DNA of 64,000 nt from Meloidogyne chitwoodi (Eukaryota > Nematoda > Chromadorea > Rhabditida > Meloidogynidae), in assembly GCA_015183035.1 (NCBI GenBank), contig JACZZP010000014.1, forward strand, positions 372,001 to 436,000, read 5' to 3'. The number at the start of each line of letters is the position of its first letter. Positions within the stretch are counted from its first letter, which is position 1. The notes under the pieces are model-generated. The model had not been told where the DNA came from. It ran no database searches and saw only the letters and a program-made list of their open reading frames with translations. The position numbers and the translations under genes are program-made. This document shows, piece by piece, positions 1-12,600 of the stretch.

Positions 1-759
1 AGAGTAGATTATTGGTAGTATTAAAATAATTCCTTTCATCTCACTCTTTTCTCAACACAATTAATTTTGTTGTGAGTTTTAGTTAATAATGTCTTCTTCA
101 TATTTTGTTAAGCTTATATATGCTTATTTTTCATTTAAATTTTTCTTTCCACGAATGTTTATTAAAAAAAGAATATTTTTCTTGTATTATGATTTAAGTA
201 TGTGGCAATCTTAATTCTATTTTCACGTGAAATTTATTAACTATTTGTTTTGATTTACATCTTCTTGTGTGATTTTTAACTATTTTTCTAATTTTTTTTT
301 AAATTTTATTACTTCTTGGTGTTGGTTATATTTATTATTTGTTATTACAGTTATTTTTTAACCAATCATTTACAACCTCAAAATTATTTTAAAACTTTCT
401 TGTTGTCATTTTTATTTGAATTGAGTTTTTTCTAATTTAACACATTTGAAACGTGTATGATGTTATATTTATTTCTTTAATATTTTTTTAGTTATTTTTT
501 TTAATTTTTATTTTATTAATTTTTATATTTCTGATATATTTATTCTTCTAATTTATTTCTGAAAAATAATCATTTATATAAAATATTTAAAAATAGACAA
601 TAATTAGAAAAAGCTTTTCGAGCTGAGAGTCTACTGTATATTATTATTTATATTTCTAAAAAGTATTTTTATTTGAAATATTTTTTAAATTTTATTATTT
701 AATTAAAAGAAAATTGAAAAAAATATTTAAGTATTAAATAGTTCTGAAAGTTTTAATTA
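1..759. other. AT-rich sequence without a visible gene
   Basis: This stretch is AT-rich with frequent stops in all frames. I see no conserved protein segment, RNA gene or clear repeat in it. It lies downstream of the 3' end of the minus-strand GT92 gene. Confidence 0.6.
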
Positions 760-864
760 GGGTAGCTCTCCGACCCCGACATTTATGCAGACAAGGGCTC
801 TCGACCAGCCAACCCCCGACGACCCCAAATCCCCGTCTTCGACCAATTGATCGGAGAGCTACCC
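760..864. mobile_element. 105-bp GC-rich foldback element (MITE-like)
   Basis: The ends are inverted copies of each other: GGGTAGCTCTCCGA at 760-773 and its reverse complement TCGGAGAGCTACCC at 851-864. The element is flanked by the dinucleotide TA on both sides (758-759 and 865-866), as expected for a TA target-site duplication. The inside is rich in C and CG, in sharp contrast to the surrounding AT sequence. There is no coding capacity. It is most simply a tiny non-autonomous DNA transposon; a TA duplication is typical of the Tc1/mariner group but two bases are weak evidence. Confidence 0.6.
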
Positions 865-1104
865 TAGTTTAAATGTCTTTAATCTATGCAAAGCATATTT
901 CATATTATTCTAAATTTTCTAAAATAAGCCATCTTTTATAAAAGAATTAAAATATGCCAAATCTCTAAAATAAGCCCCGGACTCTTCTGGTCTTTTTTAC
1001 TTTTATGGGAGAATGTTTTAATAAATATTACCAAAGATTTTTATAATTAAAATCTTTTTCTTAATAAAATTAATAAATTAATAATTCTTTTATTATTTAA
1101 TTAA

Positions 1105-3808
1105 TTAAATATCAAAATATTTTTTAATATTTTTCTCAACTATTTCTTTCAGATTTTCCAATTTATTATCATTATTATCAATTAAATTATTTTCAACTTT
1201 TTGACATATTTCATTTCCTAATTCTAATTTTGGACATTTATTTTTCCAATGATATTTTAAAGCAATATTAGCTGAAACATGAAAAGTTTTTGAAATATTA
1301 GAATTAATTCTGTGTAGTCCAAAATGATTAAAAACGCTAACAATACTACGAGTACTAAATTTAAATTAAATTATTAAATAAACTTTAAATTAAAAAATAA
1401 AACCTAATAAAACTTTTTCCATATTGATCTCTTTCCTGAACAATTTTTGAACGTTTATTTTTATTAAAAATACTTTTTTCTTCATTTTTAGTTAAATTTT
1501 GATTAAAAATATAAACATTTCTAATTGAAATAGAAGAAGGTTCAGATTTCCATTTTCCATCATTTAAAATATCAAAAAGCATTTCTTGCCAATTTTTATT
1601 TAATAATGGAATTATTAATTCATCTGTGTCTATAATCAAAACAAAATGATGAGTAGATGAATATCTAATTAATTAAAATATATTTATTTATTTTAATTTA
1701 AAGAGAAGGGTAAAATGTTGGGGAGGAAACTCTTTTTTGAAATAATAATTATTTTTTTATTTATAAAAATAAATTAATAAATATATTTTAATAGCCAATA
1801 TATACAAAAATAATACCTATAAAAACAATCATTTAAAGGAATTAATTCATTACGTCTTTTTTGTTGTCTGTTTCTCAAAATAAAATTTTGCTGGCTTGAA
1901 AATGTTATTAAATTTATTTTATCAGTTTATTTTTAATATAAAACCTCATTGGTTGATTTGGAGAATTTCCTGGTAATTCTAAGTCAACCTTTTTATAAAT
2001 AATTTTAAAAAATATAAATTTACTACTGTTTTTCTTGTCTTTAATTTATTAAAAATAAAGAGAACTTCAGATTTTGGTTTAAACAAAAATATCAAACTTT
2101 AAGAGAGTTCAACATTCAGGTTGGGATAAATAAAGATTATTCCGACTTTTTTGATCACTATTCTAACTCGGGTCTTTATTGAAGTTCTCATATCCAAATT
2201 TCTTATTATTAAAACTGATCAATTCTACTTTAACTTTTTTAATAAATTAAATAAATTTAAAAGTTTATTTATTATAATAAAAAATAATTAAATTCACCAA
2301 ATCTACTCTTTTTCTTTCAGACATTTTTTCAAGAATTTTCCGAACATTATTAGGAACCCAATAAATATAAATACCAACAGAAGATGCACCCAAAGCCCTT
2401 TGTAATTCTATCCATTCAGCTATCCATTTATTAGATAATTCTGAATTATTTAAAAATGAAAGTCCTTTTGTACAAACTGCTATTCTTTAAATTAATTAAT
2501 TAATTAATATTTATTTATTTTTTACTTAATATTTTCTGGTTTAATTCCAATAACTGATGTTTCATTAATTATTGTTTTTATATTATTATTTATTAATTCT
2601 TTTGATATTTCCATATAATTAATTTTTGCATTTGGTAATATACAATAAGGGCTTTTTGAAATAAAAACTGAGGTTACTGTATCCTAAAAAATAAATTATT
2701 TTATAAAATTATTTCTTAACCCTTAAATTGAAGAGGTTGAAAGATAAAATTATTTAAAATACTCTCCACTCTTTAAAATATTCCTCTTAAGTAAATTATC
2801 TTCAATTAGCAAAAAGATTCACCTAAAAAAGTCCCGAAAGAGGAGGGAGTGAAAATTAAGGGTTACATCTAAACTTATATTTAATAATATTTACATTATA
2901 ATCTTGATAAACTTTAGGACATGAAATAATAAAAGTATTGTAAAATTCATTTCTAGGATCCCAAGCTCTTTGCCATACCCACAGAATATTTGCTTTTACA
3001 ATAATATTATTTGACCAATAACCATCTGAATTATAAATTAATTATTTAAAAAATATTTTTTACTATAAGAGATTTATTTTAAAATATTTTAGAAAATATT
3101 TAATTATATTTTCTTTTTTCTTCGATTCTTTTCAGCAAAAATAAAATAAAAAAATAAATAATATTTTTAACATAATTATTTTATAAAAAATATTGAGTTT
3201 TTTTATTTAAAATTAAATTATTAAAAAGTTTAATTTTTTTCTAACCTTTTTCTTTTTCCTTCTTTGAAAAATGAAAATGACAATAATATTCTTTTTTTTG
3301 ATTAATTAAATTAATTCCAAATGAAGAACTAATTATTCTAATAAAATTAATTCTTTTATCAAAATATGCAGAAAATAAATAAATATTTTCATTTTTTATC
3401 CATTTACTATTTTTATTTATTTTAGTAGTTGATTTATAAAAATATTTTGATGAACATTTTTTAATAAAAATATTATTTTTATTTGGTAGATTTTCAATAA
3501 TTTCAGATACCTTTAAAATATTTATTAAAAATTAAAATATTTGTTATTTCGATCAAATTAAATTAATTTTATTTATTTTATTTTACCTTTGCTTTTCCCA
3601 ATTGAGAATCATACAAATATTTAATTGCTTCAATTCCATCAATTAAAGCTTTTTTAATTGAATAATCATTAAAATTAAATTGTTCATCATCTTTTAAATT
3701 AAATTCAATATTTATAAATAAAATATCAAAATATATTAATAAATTTAAAATTAAAAGAAATATAGCAATTATAAATAAATTAATTTTCTTTTTAATTAAT
3801 ATTAACAT
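1105..3808 (-). CDS. GT92 (DUF23) family glycosyltransferase, type II membrane protein
   Basis: GT92 enzymes (for example C. elegans GALT-1) add galactose to glycans in the Golgi; the exact acceptor of this member is unknown. I reconstruct nine exons joined in frame: 3587-3808, 3246-3510, 2895-3025, 2526-2683, 2298-2484, 1945-1988, 1817-1894, 1404-1664 and 1105-1354, giving about 531 residues. Residues 8-30 form one hydrophobic anchor near the N-terminus, as in Golgi type II enzymes. Family motifs appear in the expected order: IYLFSAYFDKR, then IAVCTKGLSF, WIELQRALGASSVGIYIYW, NDCFYRY, the acidic IIDTDELIIP (metal and sugar-nucleotide site) and a C-terminal HFGLHRI. The start is the ATG before the anchor. 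No broken exon was seen, so the gene looks intact. The family assignment is firm; the substrate is not. Confidence 0.85.
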
Positions 3809-4249
3809 ATTTTTTAGTTTTATTAAAACAATTTATTTAAAAAGAAAATTATTTTTATATAATTATTGTCAGAATTTATTTTTAATTAAATGTAAGTGTA
3901 GAATAGATTATAATTAAATTTTTTTAATATTTAAATTGCCAATAAACTTGAGGAATTATTATTTTATTTTTTTGTTTATTTTTACTAAAATTGAATCAAT
4001 ATTATTTATTCAAGGTTAAAAAAAAATAAAAATAGCTGCGCAAAAATCGATTATAATATATTAAAGAATTTTTTTGGAAAACAAAATTAATTTATAAAAA
4101 AATAATAATAATTATTATGTGTTTTACCATCTTTTGTTGTAATATTTCCTCAATAAATAAATAAAAAGTTTATAAAATTAAAAAATTTAGATCTAATAAA
4201 TTTATAAAATTTTATTTAATTAAAAAATATTTTTTTAAGCATTTTTAAT

Positions 4250-7042
4250 TTAAACTAATTGACGATCTGGTTCTTTAGGAGAATCTGTCCATGCAAATTT
4301 AATAAAAATAAGTAAGCTAATTAAATTTAAAAATTGAAAAATAATTAGACAAACATAATCAAGTTTAACAAAAATTCTAGCCCATTCATGTTCAATCTGA
4401 AAATTTTATTTTATTTTTTTAATTTTTAATTTTTTTACCTTTTCCCGCATTCTGTCTCTTTCTAATCTTTTTTTAAATTGTCTTTGTATTTCCACTACAA
4501 AAGTAAGTAAAGATCTTATTATTGAAAGTTCTAGAGTTAAATTATCAATAAACATTGGTATATTGTATAAACTTAAATTTTTATATTTTTAACATAATTA
4601 ATAATTTAGTAATACATTTAAATGTAATTAATTGTTTGAATATTTTAATTATTATTCTTTCCGGAAAACTTATGGAGACTATAATAAATTTACTTTCAGA
4701 AAGTAAGTTTTCAGGAAAGACTGTAAATATTGTAATATTTTCCGGAAAGTTTATATTATTTTCCGTAATTATATTAAATATATTTTCCGGAAAATTATTT
4801 TAAAACGTAATTCTATTCAGAAAAGTCTAGAACTGATATATTTCGGAAATATATTTTAGTCCTTTACTTAAATATAATTTCCTTAATAAATAAATTATTT
4901 TTACTCAATATTTGTTGTAGTAGCTGTAGTTGCTCTTCTTCTCTTTTTATTTACATTTTCCTCTTGTTTAGGTGATCTGTTATTATTTAATAGATTATTT
5001 TTATTATTTATTAATTTTGTTTTAAATTCAGTTATTTCGTCAAAACTTCCGTAACCATTTTTTTGAGATTTTTGGTCATTTTTTAAATTTTCTTCCTCTT
5101 CTCTATCATTATTAATTTCCTCATCATCTTCCTCTTCTATTTTTAAAATTATAATAATTTTTTAAAATTAAAAAATAAAATATTTACCTAAATAAGGTTC
5201 AGTAAAACGAATTCCTCCTACAAATAAATTTTCTTTTAATGATTTTTCTCTTGATAATAATAATTTTTCTTCTTTTTCTTCATTATTTTCATTTTTTCTT
5301 TTTTTCCAATAATTATAATTTCTTTTAATTCTTGGCCTTACTAAAGATAATTTATAAGTTAATTGACTGGGAATACGTGCCCCTTCTACATATCGCTTTG
5401 ATAATGCCATAAAAGCCATTGAAATGGCTACAGAAATTGCACATAAAAGTATTACAATAAGAATATAAACACCCAAAAGAGGAATTGAATTTGATTTAGG
5501 CATTGCCTGTAATTTTAAAATAAATATTTATTGTATTTTTAAATTATTGTATATTCCATAAAGTTTAATATATATTCCGGAAGGTTTATTTACATAAAAA
5601 TATAAATTTATTAGAATATAAACTTACACCAGCAACAATTCCAAGTAGCACAGTCATAGCTAAAAGGCTACCCAGTCCTAGAGAAACTTTCTCTCCTCTA
5701 GGTCCTTCATTTGATCCAGGAGTGAAAATTCCAAGAATTGATAATGTTGATATTAGAAATATAGGTACAACAATAACTGTTATATAGAATATTGGACGAC
5801 TAAAAAATTATTAAAAAATATATGTAAAAATATTTTTGTTGTGATTGTCCTCTCTTACATTATTTTTCATAAAATAACGCACAAAAATTTAATTTGGACT
5901 AAAATTTGTGATAATAATCACTATCTTTTTCCCCAACTATTTATAAAATTTTGCATTTTTTCTTAAATTATAAACAAAGTTATGACCAAAAACATAGGTC
6001 TAGGTGTACTTACCGTCGCAAATGAAAAACATATTGAACCTTTAAAATTATTTTAAAATTTATTTTACTATTATATTAGAATAACCTCAGATCTGTATTC
6101 CCCTTCCTCCAAATAATGCATATCTCGAACTGATACATTTATTAAATTCCATTCAGAATTTCCGGCAAAATGGCTTTGTAAAGGGGGTTGACTTGTATGA
6201 ACCTTTAAAAAATAATTTAAAATTAATTTTTAATATTTTATTTATCTTTCAAAATTAAAAAAAAACCTCCATTTCTTCAATAGTCAATAAAGGGGAAGCT
6301 AAAGCAATAGCACAAAATTGTGTATCAAAAGGGAATAATTCAATATTTAAACGGCAAGTACTTTAAAGAAAAAAAAAATTTATTTAAATATTAAAAAATA
6401 CAAACCATGAAACATATTGAGGAATATTTATTTTTATCTTAAAAATATTTTTCTATTTTTTAAAAATTAATTATAAAAAATAACCTCTCCTGTATATTTT
6501 AATCTTGCATCAAATTTTTCATCATTTAACATATCTTTTGTATCCATTGAATTATATACAAATATTTTGGGTTGCCATATTGATTTTGCAGGAATTATTA
6601 ATTCAGAAATATTTGAATGTTTTTTAGGATGCCAAGATAAACGAATGTCTTTCCATCTCTGAAATTATTTTTAAAATAAATTAATTTAAAAATTAAATTA
6701 TTTTAAAAATATCAACTTGAATATGAGAAATAACATAAGCAGCTACTTGTTCATTTTCTCTCATTTCAATAAGAATACCCAAAACAATAGTAACATTTAT
6801 ATGAATTTTTTGAGATATTTTATTATTATTAATTGGTAAAATCCTTTTATCATATTTATGAAATAATTCAATTAATAAACGTTCATGTGGAGATAATAAA
6901 TCTTTTTTTTTAATTAAAATTTTTTATTTAAATTACCTCCAAAAGGAAAACACTCAATTTCTTTCCATATTTTCCAAAAATTAATTAATGAAAATAAAAA
7001 TAATAATTTAATAAACATTAGAAGAACAACAGAAAACTTCAT
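4250..7042 (-). CDS. Cys-loop ligand-gated ion channel subunit (nicotinic-receptor-like)
   Basis: This is a pentameric ligand-gated channel subunit of about 580 residues in about eleven exons. It opens with a hydrophobic signal peptide (MKFSVVLLMFIKLLFLF). The ligand-binding domain has the canonical Cys-loop, C-x13-C, with LFPFDTQF inside. The M1 segment follows, then M2 with GEKVSLGLGSLLAMTVLLG, where the GEK at the pore mouth is the pattern of cation-selective channels. M3 starts near 5480 (IPLLGVYILIVILL). A long acidic, Asn-rich M3-M4 loop follows, and M4 at 4265-4410 starts with EHEWARIFVKLDYVCLIIF. Two family hallmarks are absent: the vicinal cysteine pair of alpha subunits in loop C, and the aspartate of WxPD (here WQPK). 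It is therefore probably a non-alpha or orphan lgc-type subunit. The ligand cannot be told from sequence. Confidence 0.85.
4660..4800. repeat. Degenerate TTTTCCGGAAA repeats in a channel-gene intron
   Basis: The palindrome TTTTCCGGAAA or close variants recur about five times between 4660 and 4800 (for example near 4659, 4738 and 4782), with another copy near 5575. Spacing is irregular. The array lies in the intron between the M3-M4 loop exon and the M4 exons. It looks like a decayed tandem array rather than a regulatory site. Confidence 0.45.
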
Positions 7043-8025
7043 AAATAATTTAAAAATTAAAATTTTTATTTTTTCAAAAAAAAAAGTATTAAAAAATGAT
7101 GAAAAATAAATTTAAAAGAAAAAGGACAAATAAGTAAATCTAAGGAAATTTAATAAAAGAGATGTTTAGGACATAATAACTAAAAACTTTTTTCTTAAAA
7201 AATCTAAAAAAAATAAATAAATGTCAAAAACATAAATATTTAATTATTTTTTTTTAATTTTAATTTAGTTAAAAAATAATTTATTTTTTATTATTGAAAA
7301 AATAATTTTCAAATAAAAATTAATTAAAATTTATTTCATGTGTAGAAGCAAAGTTTGATGAAGAGAAAAGGTAAATAATTTAAAAAGAAAGAGAGAGAAA
7401 GAGAAATTAAAAGAGAGAGAATAGTTTATTTTTAATTTAATTCAATAGAATATAACCTATATAAAATTAATTAAAAATATTGTAGAAATCATTTTATAAT
7501 TCTTATTAAAATTATCCCTGCTTCCTTTGTATTTGGACGAATAAATCTTTCGCCTTTTACTAAAGATTTCCGTTCAGAGGACGCTTATGGGTTTAAACAA
7601 TTTTTGGAAGCATTTCCTTTTTGGAATGCGTAAAATCTTTTGTTTCTTTTTGAAGTGAAATTTGTTATTTTAAAGTGATTTTGTGGGAAATTGTAATAAT
7701 TTAATCATTTATTACCTATATTTTAACAATTTAAATTGTTTTTTTTGGTTAAGTAAAGAATATTACAGAAATCTAACATTTACTACCTTTCAAAAAAAGT
7801 TTAATAAATGTAAATGCAAGCCATTTAGGTATATTAAATCATTTCAACATTTTTTCTCAATTTTTCAAGTTTTTTACATAATTTTTTGTGCGTTTATTTA
7901 TTTAAATATATTTAATAAATAATTTATTTAATATTTTGTAATTGAAAATTTTTAATAACTAAAAAAATAAACAAAAAATAGAAAAAATTTTTATTAAAAA
8001 TTTTGGGATATTTTGCTACACTTTA
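7043..8025. other. Intergenic region between channel and collagen genes
   Basis: This gap holds the upstream region of the channel gene (7043 onward on the minus strand), including a purine-rich GAGA tract at 7388-7425, and the downstream region of the collagen gene. Apart from the short open segment at 7499-7633, described separately, I see no conserved coding sequence. Confidence 0.5.
7499..7633 (+). pseudogene. Short orphan coding-like segment, unrecognised
   Basis: One plus-strand frame stays open for about 44 codons and ends at TAA 7631-7633. It reads PASFVFGRINLSPFTKDF followed by SEDAYGFKQFLEAFPFWNA. The segment is richer in G and C and far more balanced in amino acids than the surrounding AT sequence, so it resembles a real exon or a gene fragment. 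There is no ATG or convincing splice acceptor in front of it. I do not recognise the protein. It could be a last exon of an undetected gene, a relic of a gene copy, or part of a decayed transposon. Confidence 0.3.
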
Positions 8026-9619
8026 TCACTGATCATCAACATTTTTATCTAATTGATCATATCCATTTGCTAATCTAGGAGGTGGGCAATGATCACAACC
8101 TCCATACAATCCCTTAGAATTAAAATTAAAATTTTTAAAATTATTTTTAAAAAATTTCGTTATAAGAACAGATGGTAAAAAAGACAAGAGTATCAACTTT
8201 TAAAATTAATATGTTTATTAAGTTTTCAATTACCGGCTCTCCGTCCTTTCCAGGCGGTCCTTTTGGTCCATTTCTGCCAGGTAATCCATTCAATCCATTA
8301 GAGCCTTTCTCCCCAATATATCCAGGTGGTCCTTGTCTTCCATTTGGTCCAGGAGGGCCTGGAGGTCCAGGTTGGCCATATGCTCCTGTTCCTCCCTGAG
8401 CTCCACGTGGTCCTGGTTGTTCGATCAACTTAATTAATTAAAAAATAATTAATTTTATTAATTTAAAAACCTTTCCTGGCATTCCACTAAGTCCTCTTGC
8501 CCCATTAAGGCCTGGAAGTCCTGGAAATCCAGGAATACCAATAATTCCTGGCTGTCCTTTATTCCCCGCTAAAATTAACAGAAGAGACCTTATTTGATTA
8601 ATTTTAAATTATTTTACGAATTCCGGGAGTTCCAGGCATCCCAACTTGTCCATTAGGTCCTTTAGGTCCAGGAAGTCCTTTTGGACCTGGAGGAGCCTGT
8701 TGACAATCGAAGCACCTTTAATAATAAATTTATTTATTTATTTATTTATTATTTGACCATTCTTGTTCGTTTAGTGGAAGTCCAGGAATTCCATCAGCTC
8801 CGGGACTGCCTGCAGCACCATCACGACCATCCGGTCCTGGAGCTCCTGGCTGTTAATTTAATAAAAATTAATTAATTAAAAAATCTCTCAACAGTTCCAG
8901 GCTGTCCAGGCAATCCAGACTCTCCTATTCCACATTGACAACATGAGGAAATAATTTCTTCTAACGAAAATGGAGATACAGAAGGAGGAGATGCAAATAA
9001 TTTTAACGAAGTTTTTTGGTTGTTGTTCTCTTTAATTTTTGTTTTAGTAATTGAATTAAATGTTTGATGACGTGGTATTCTTCTTTTTTGATATTTTGGG
9101 TTAATTATAAGCTTAATTAATTAATTTTAAAAATTAGTATTTAATTAACAAAATATTCTCTCTCTCTCTCTATTAAGTCCAAAAAACAAAAAAATATTAC
9201 TAATTTTTTAAAACTTTAAAGAAACTCTCGTTATAAGGGACAGTAACATGTTGTGTCATTATAACGAGAGTCAATTGAAAATTTTTTAACTTTTTTTAAT
9301 TAAAAAATAACTTCTTCTGTTTCAATTAATTCTGCCCTAAGCCTTCTACTCTCTGTCCTGCATATTTTCAAATTAGATTCTAAAGCTAATTGTATTTGTT
9401 GAGTATAAATATAAATTAAAGGGACAATTAGAATGCTTGCTATAATTGCTATTGTACTGAAAAATAAAAAATAAAATTATAAATTTTTTAAAAAATTAAC
9501 CCAAATGTCACACTAATAAAAGTAATCTTTCTTAGCTTGTTTGCATAACATTTTCGATTTGAATATAATTTTTGATAATTTTGTTTTGTTGTTAAATAAT
9601 TAATTTCTTTATTTTTCAT
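8026..9619 (-). CDS. Nematode cuticle collagen
   Basis: Cuticle collagens are secreted, trimerise and are cross-linked into the nematode exoskeleton. The N-terminal exons (start at 9619) encode the typical cuticle-collagen N domain: a short basic head, then one hydrophobic segment ([17 protein letters not shown]) that anchors the precursor. A cleavage-like basic stretch KRRIPRH follows. Next comes a Cys cluster (CCQC), then Gly-X-Y blocks interrupted by a Cys pair (CFDC) and split by short introns, with the longest block [17 protein letters not shown] at 8230-8400. The C-terminus ends with the family signature CDHCPPPR and a short acidic tail, with TGA at 8026-8028. A run TTAAAAAAAAAAG three bases before the ATG could be a spliced-leader acceptor. 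The gene appears complete. Its subfamily and body-part role are not determinable. Confidence 0.9.
9224..9271. repeat. Perfect 13-bp inverted repeat in a collagen intron
   Basis: ACTCTCGTTATAA at 9224-9236 is matched by its exact reverse complement at 9259-9271, with a 22-bp loop. It lies in the intron between the N-terminal domain exon and the CCQC exon. It may be a minimal foldback transposon or an RNA hairpin in the pre-mRNA. Confidence 0.5.
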
Positions 9620-12600
9620 AACTTTTTTTTTTAAATAAGAAATTAATTAATTATTAAAAAACAAAAAAATATTTGAATACTTATTTTATTTAATTAAATC
9701 TCAAAAGATATTATTAATGTAAATCTTTTTATTTATTTATTAATTAAAAATTTAAAATAAAAGTTTATAAAGAATGAAAATAATTAATTAATTTAATTAT
9801 TTTTAAGGTTATAAAAATTATTATTATTAAATAAAAATTAAAAAATAAGGTTTAAATTTATCTTTATTTTAATAAAGTAATAGGAAAACCAGTAAATAAA
9901 AGATAAAAAAATAATAAAATAAAATAAAAGGACAACACAATTAACAACAATTAGAAATAAAAAAACATCAAAAACAGGACAAAACAATTACCTAACTCTT
10001 CTAAAACCCATTCAATTGATTAAATAAAAAATAGTCCAAATATCCAGTAAAATAAATCTTTAAACTTTTTACCCTTTTATATATTTTAAATTATTTAATA
10101 AAAATATTATTTTTTATAATAAAAATATTATTATATTTATGTCTAAAAAAATAAATTTAATTAAGAAAAATATAAAAATATTGGAAATAAAGTTTTATTT
10201 AATAATTATTATTTATAAAAAAGAATTTTTTTAAATTATTTTTTTTAATTTTTTTAAATATATTCTTTATTTAAATAAAACATTTGATCATCTCGGCAAT
10301 ATTCTTTTTTTCAAAAGTTTCAATTTTGTCCATTATTCAGATAAAAAATATTTAAAAATACTTTTAATTAGTTAATAAATTTAAATTATTATATTATAAA
10401 ATTATTATTTTTAATTAGTATAATTATTAATAAAATTTAAAATAAATAAAATTTATTAGTTTAAATAATTTAAAATGTTATTTATCCACTCCTTAAAATC
10501 TGATAATCGTAGAAATTTTTTCTATAATAAAATTAAAAAATAAATTTTAAATAATTTATTTAATCATTTTTTAATAAAATAAATTAATTTTTTAAATAAA
10601 TTTATTATTTTTAATTTTTAATATCCTTTAATTAAAACAAATTGGAATTATTTAATTTATAAAATTTCTATTTTTAATTTAATAAATATTTATTTTTAAA
10701 ATTTTTATAAAAAATTATATATTTTTTTAAAATAATTTTAATAATTAGAAGTAATTATTTTTTAAATTAAAATTAAATAATTTATTTAACTTAAATTAAA
10801 TATATTCTTTATACTAAATATGTAGGTGTACATATGTATGTACAAATTTTTATTCCATATTCTGCTATAGCTTTGGTTAAAAAATTATTTTTATTGTAAA
10901 ATTTCCTTTAAAAATAATAAAATTATATAAATTTATTTTTTAAATTAATATTTAATTCATTTTTTTAAATATAATATTTAAACATAATATAAAATTAATT
11001 TTGATCCAATCACAATTTTTTTTAATCTTTCAAAAACATCTAAAAAATTTTTTTTAAAAATAATTATTATAATATTATTTTTTTAAATATTTCTAATTTT
11101 TTAAATGTGTTATATAGCATTTATCACACAATGTGCTGTCATCTTTATAAAATTGTTTATTTTAAAATAATTAATTAAATTTAAATAAATATTTAATTAT
11201 TTTAAATAAATAAAAGTTAACTTTAATATCACAAATAATTTTTTTAATTAATTATTTTTAAAATTAATAATATTTATAAATTGGAAAAGTATTTTATTAT
11301 ATGTAGGTTGTAAAGTTCAAATTCGATGTCTTTTTCTTAATTAAATAATTTACTAAATATTATTATTATTATTTCTTTTAATTAACACATTTATTATTGT
11401 TAAATTAAATAAGTTAATTTAATATTATTTTATTTATTAATTTAATAAATAAATTTATTATATTTTAAATAAATAAATGTATTTACCTATTCACATTTAA
11501 TAATACCAGTAATTTTGTAAATAAATGTATTAAATAAAATATAAAATTTAAAAACAATTTAAATAATTTATTTAATCATTTACTATATTAAAATAAATTA
11601 ATTTTTTAAATAATTATATGTATAGAGATGGCAATTATTCATTACTTATTCCACAATTGATTTACAGAGTATTTTTATTAATTAATTAATTTTTATTTAA
11701 AAATTAATTTTAAATTAAATTGATATTTGCTCAACATAACCTCTAACTACTAAATTTGTTTTAAAAATAATATACTAATTAATAATTTACACTTTAATTT
11801 TTAATAATAATTATATATTTAAATATATTTATTAATTAATTTTTAAATTTTTCTAAGGTTATATTTAATATTTTTATTTAAAAATTACAATTTAATTGTA
11901 AAACTTTTTTGTCTATTTTAATTAAATAATTTTTATTCACATTAAATTACTAATTAATTTAATTTTGGAACACTCATAGTAATTTTAATATAAACAATGA
12001 GCTACAGTGAAATATATGTTTACATATATTTTTATTTATAATTGTTATTATAAATAGCAATTACATATTTAATAAAATGATAATTATTATTTATTTAATT
12101 TTTCTAATATTTATTTTAATTTGTTATACTCTTTATCTTTCTTAAAAAATATAATTTAATTATTAATTTTATTTTTATTAAATTTAAATAAAAATAAATT
12201 AAAATATCAAATAATTTATTTCTTTTATTATTTTTAATATTAAAAATATATTAAAATATTTATTTTTAAGAATATTCTTTAAATTATTTAGGCAAAAGTT
12301 TATGATAAATTACGCAAAAGTAATTAATTTTACATAAAAAAATGTTATTAATTATATTCTAATAAAACAAATAAAATTAAATGATGGAGAGAAGCTATAT
12401 TTCATTTTTTATAAAGATTTTATAGAGAAAAATTGGGTAAGATAAAATTAAATTTAATTTAATAATAAATTATTAATTTTAAAGTAAATGACAAAAAAGG
12501 GTGTAATCAAGCATAGAATGGGAAAGGACAGGAAAGTCTTCTCTTTCGTAATAATAATATAAACAAAAATATATTTCTTAAATGCTAATAAATTGTAAAA

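Noticed and set aside
4555..4803. Plus-strand frame repeating ILSGKL, FSGKTVN, FSGKFI and FSGKLF
   Set aside because: It is the translation of the TTTTCCGGAAA repeats inside an intron of the channel gene, not a protein.
8172..8399. Plus-strand open frame rich in Pro and Gly opposite the collagen
   Set aside because: It is the antisense shadow of Gly-X-Y codons; the minus strand has the signal-anchor domain, Cys motifs and proper splice sites.
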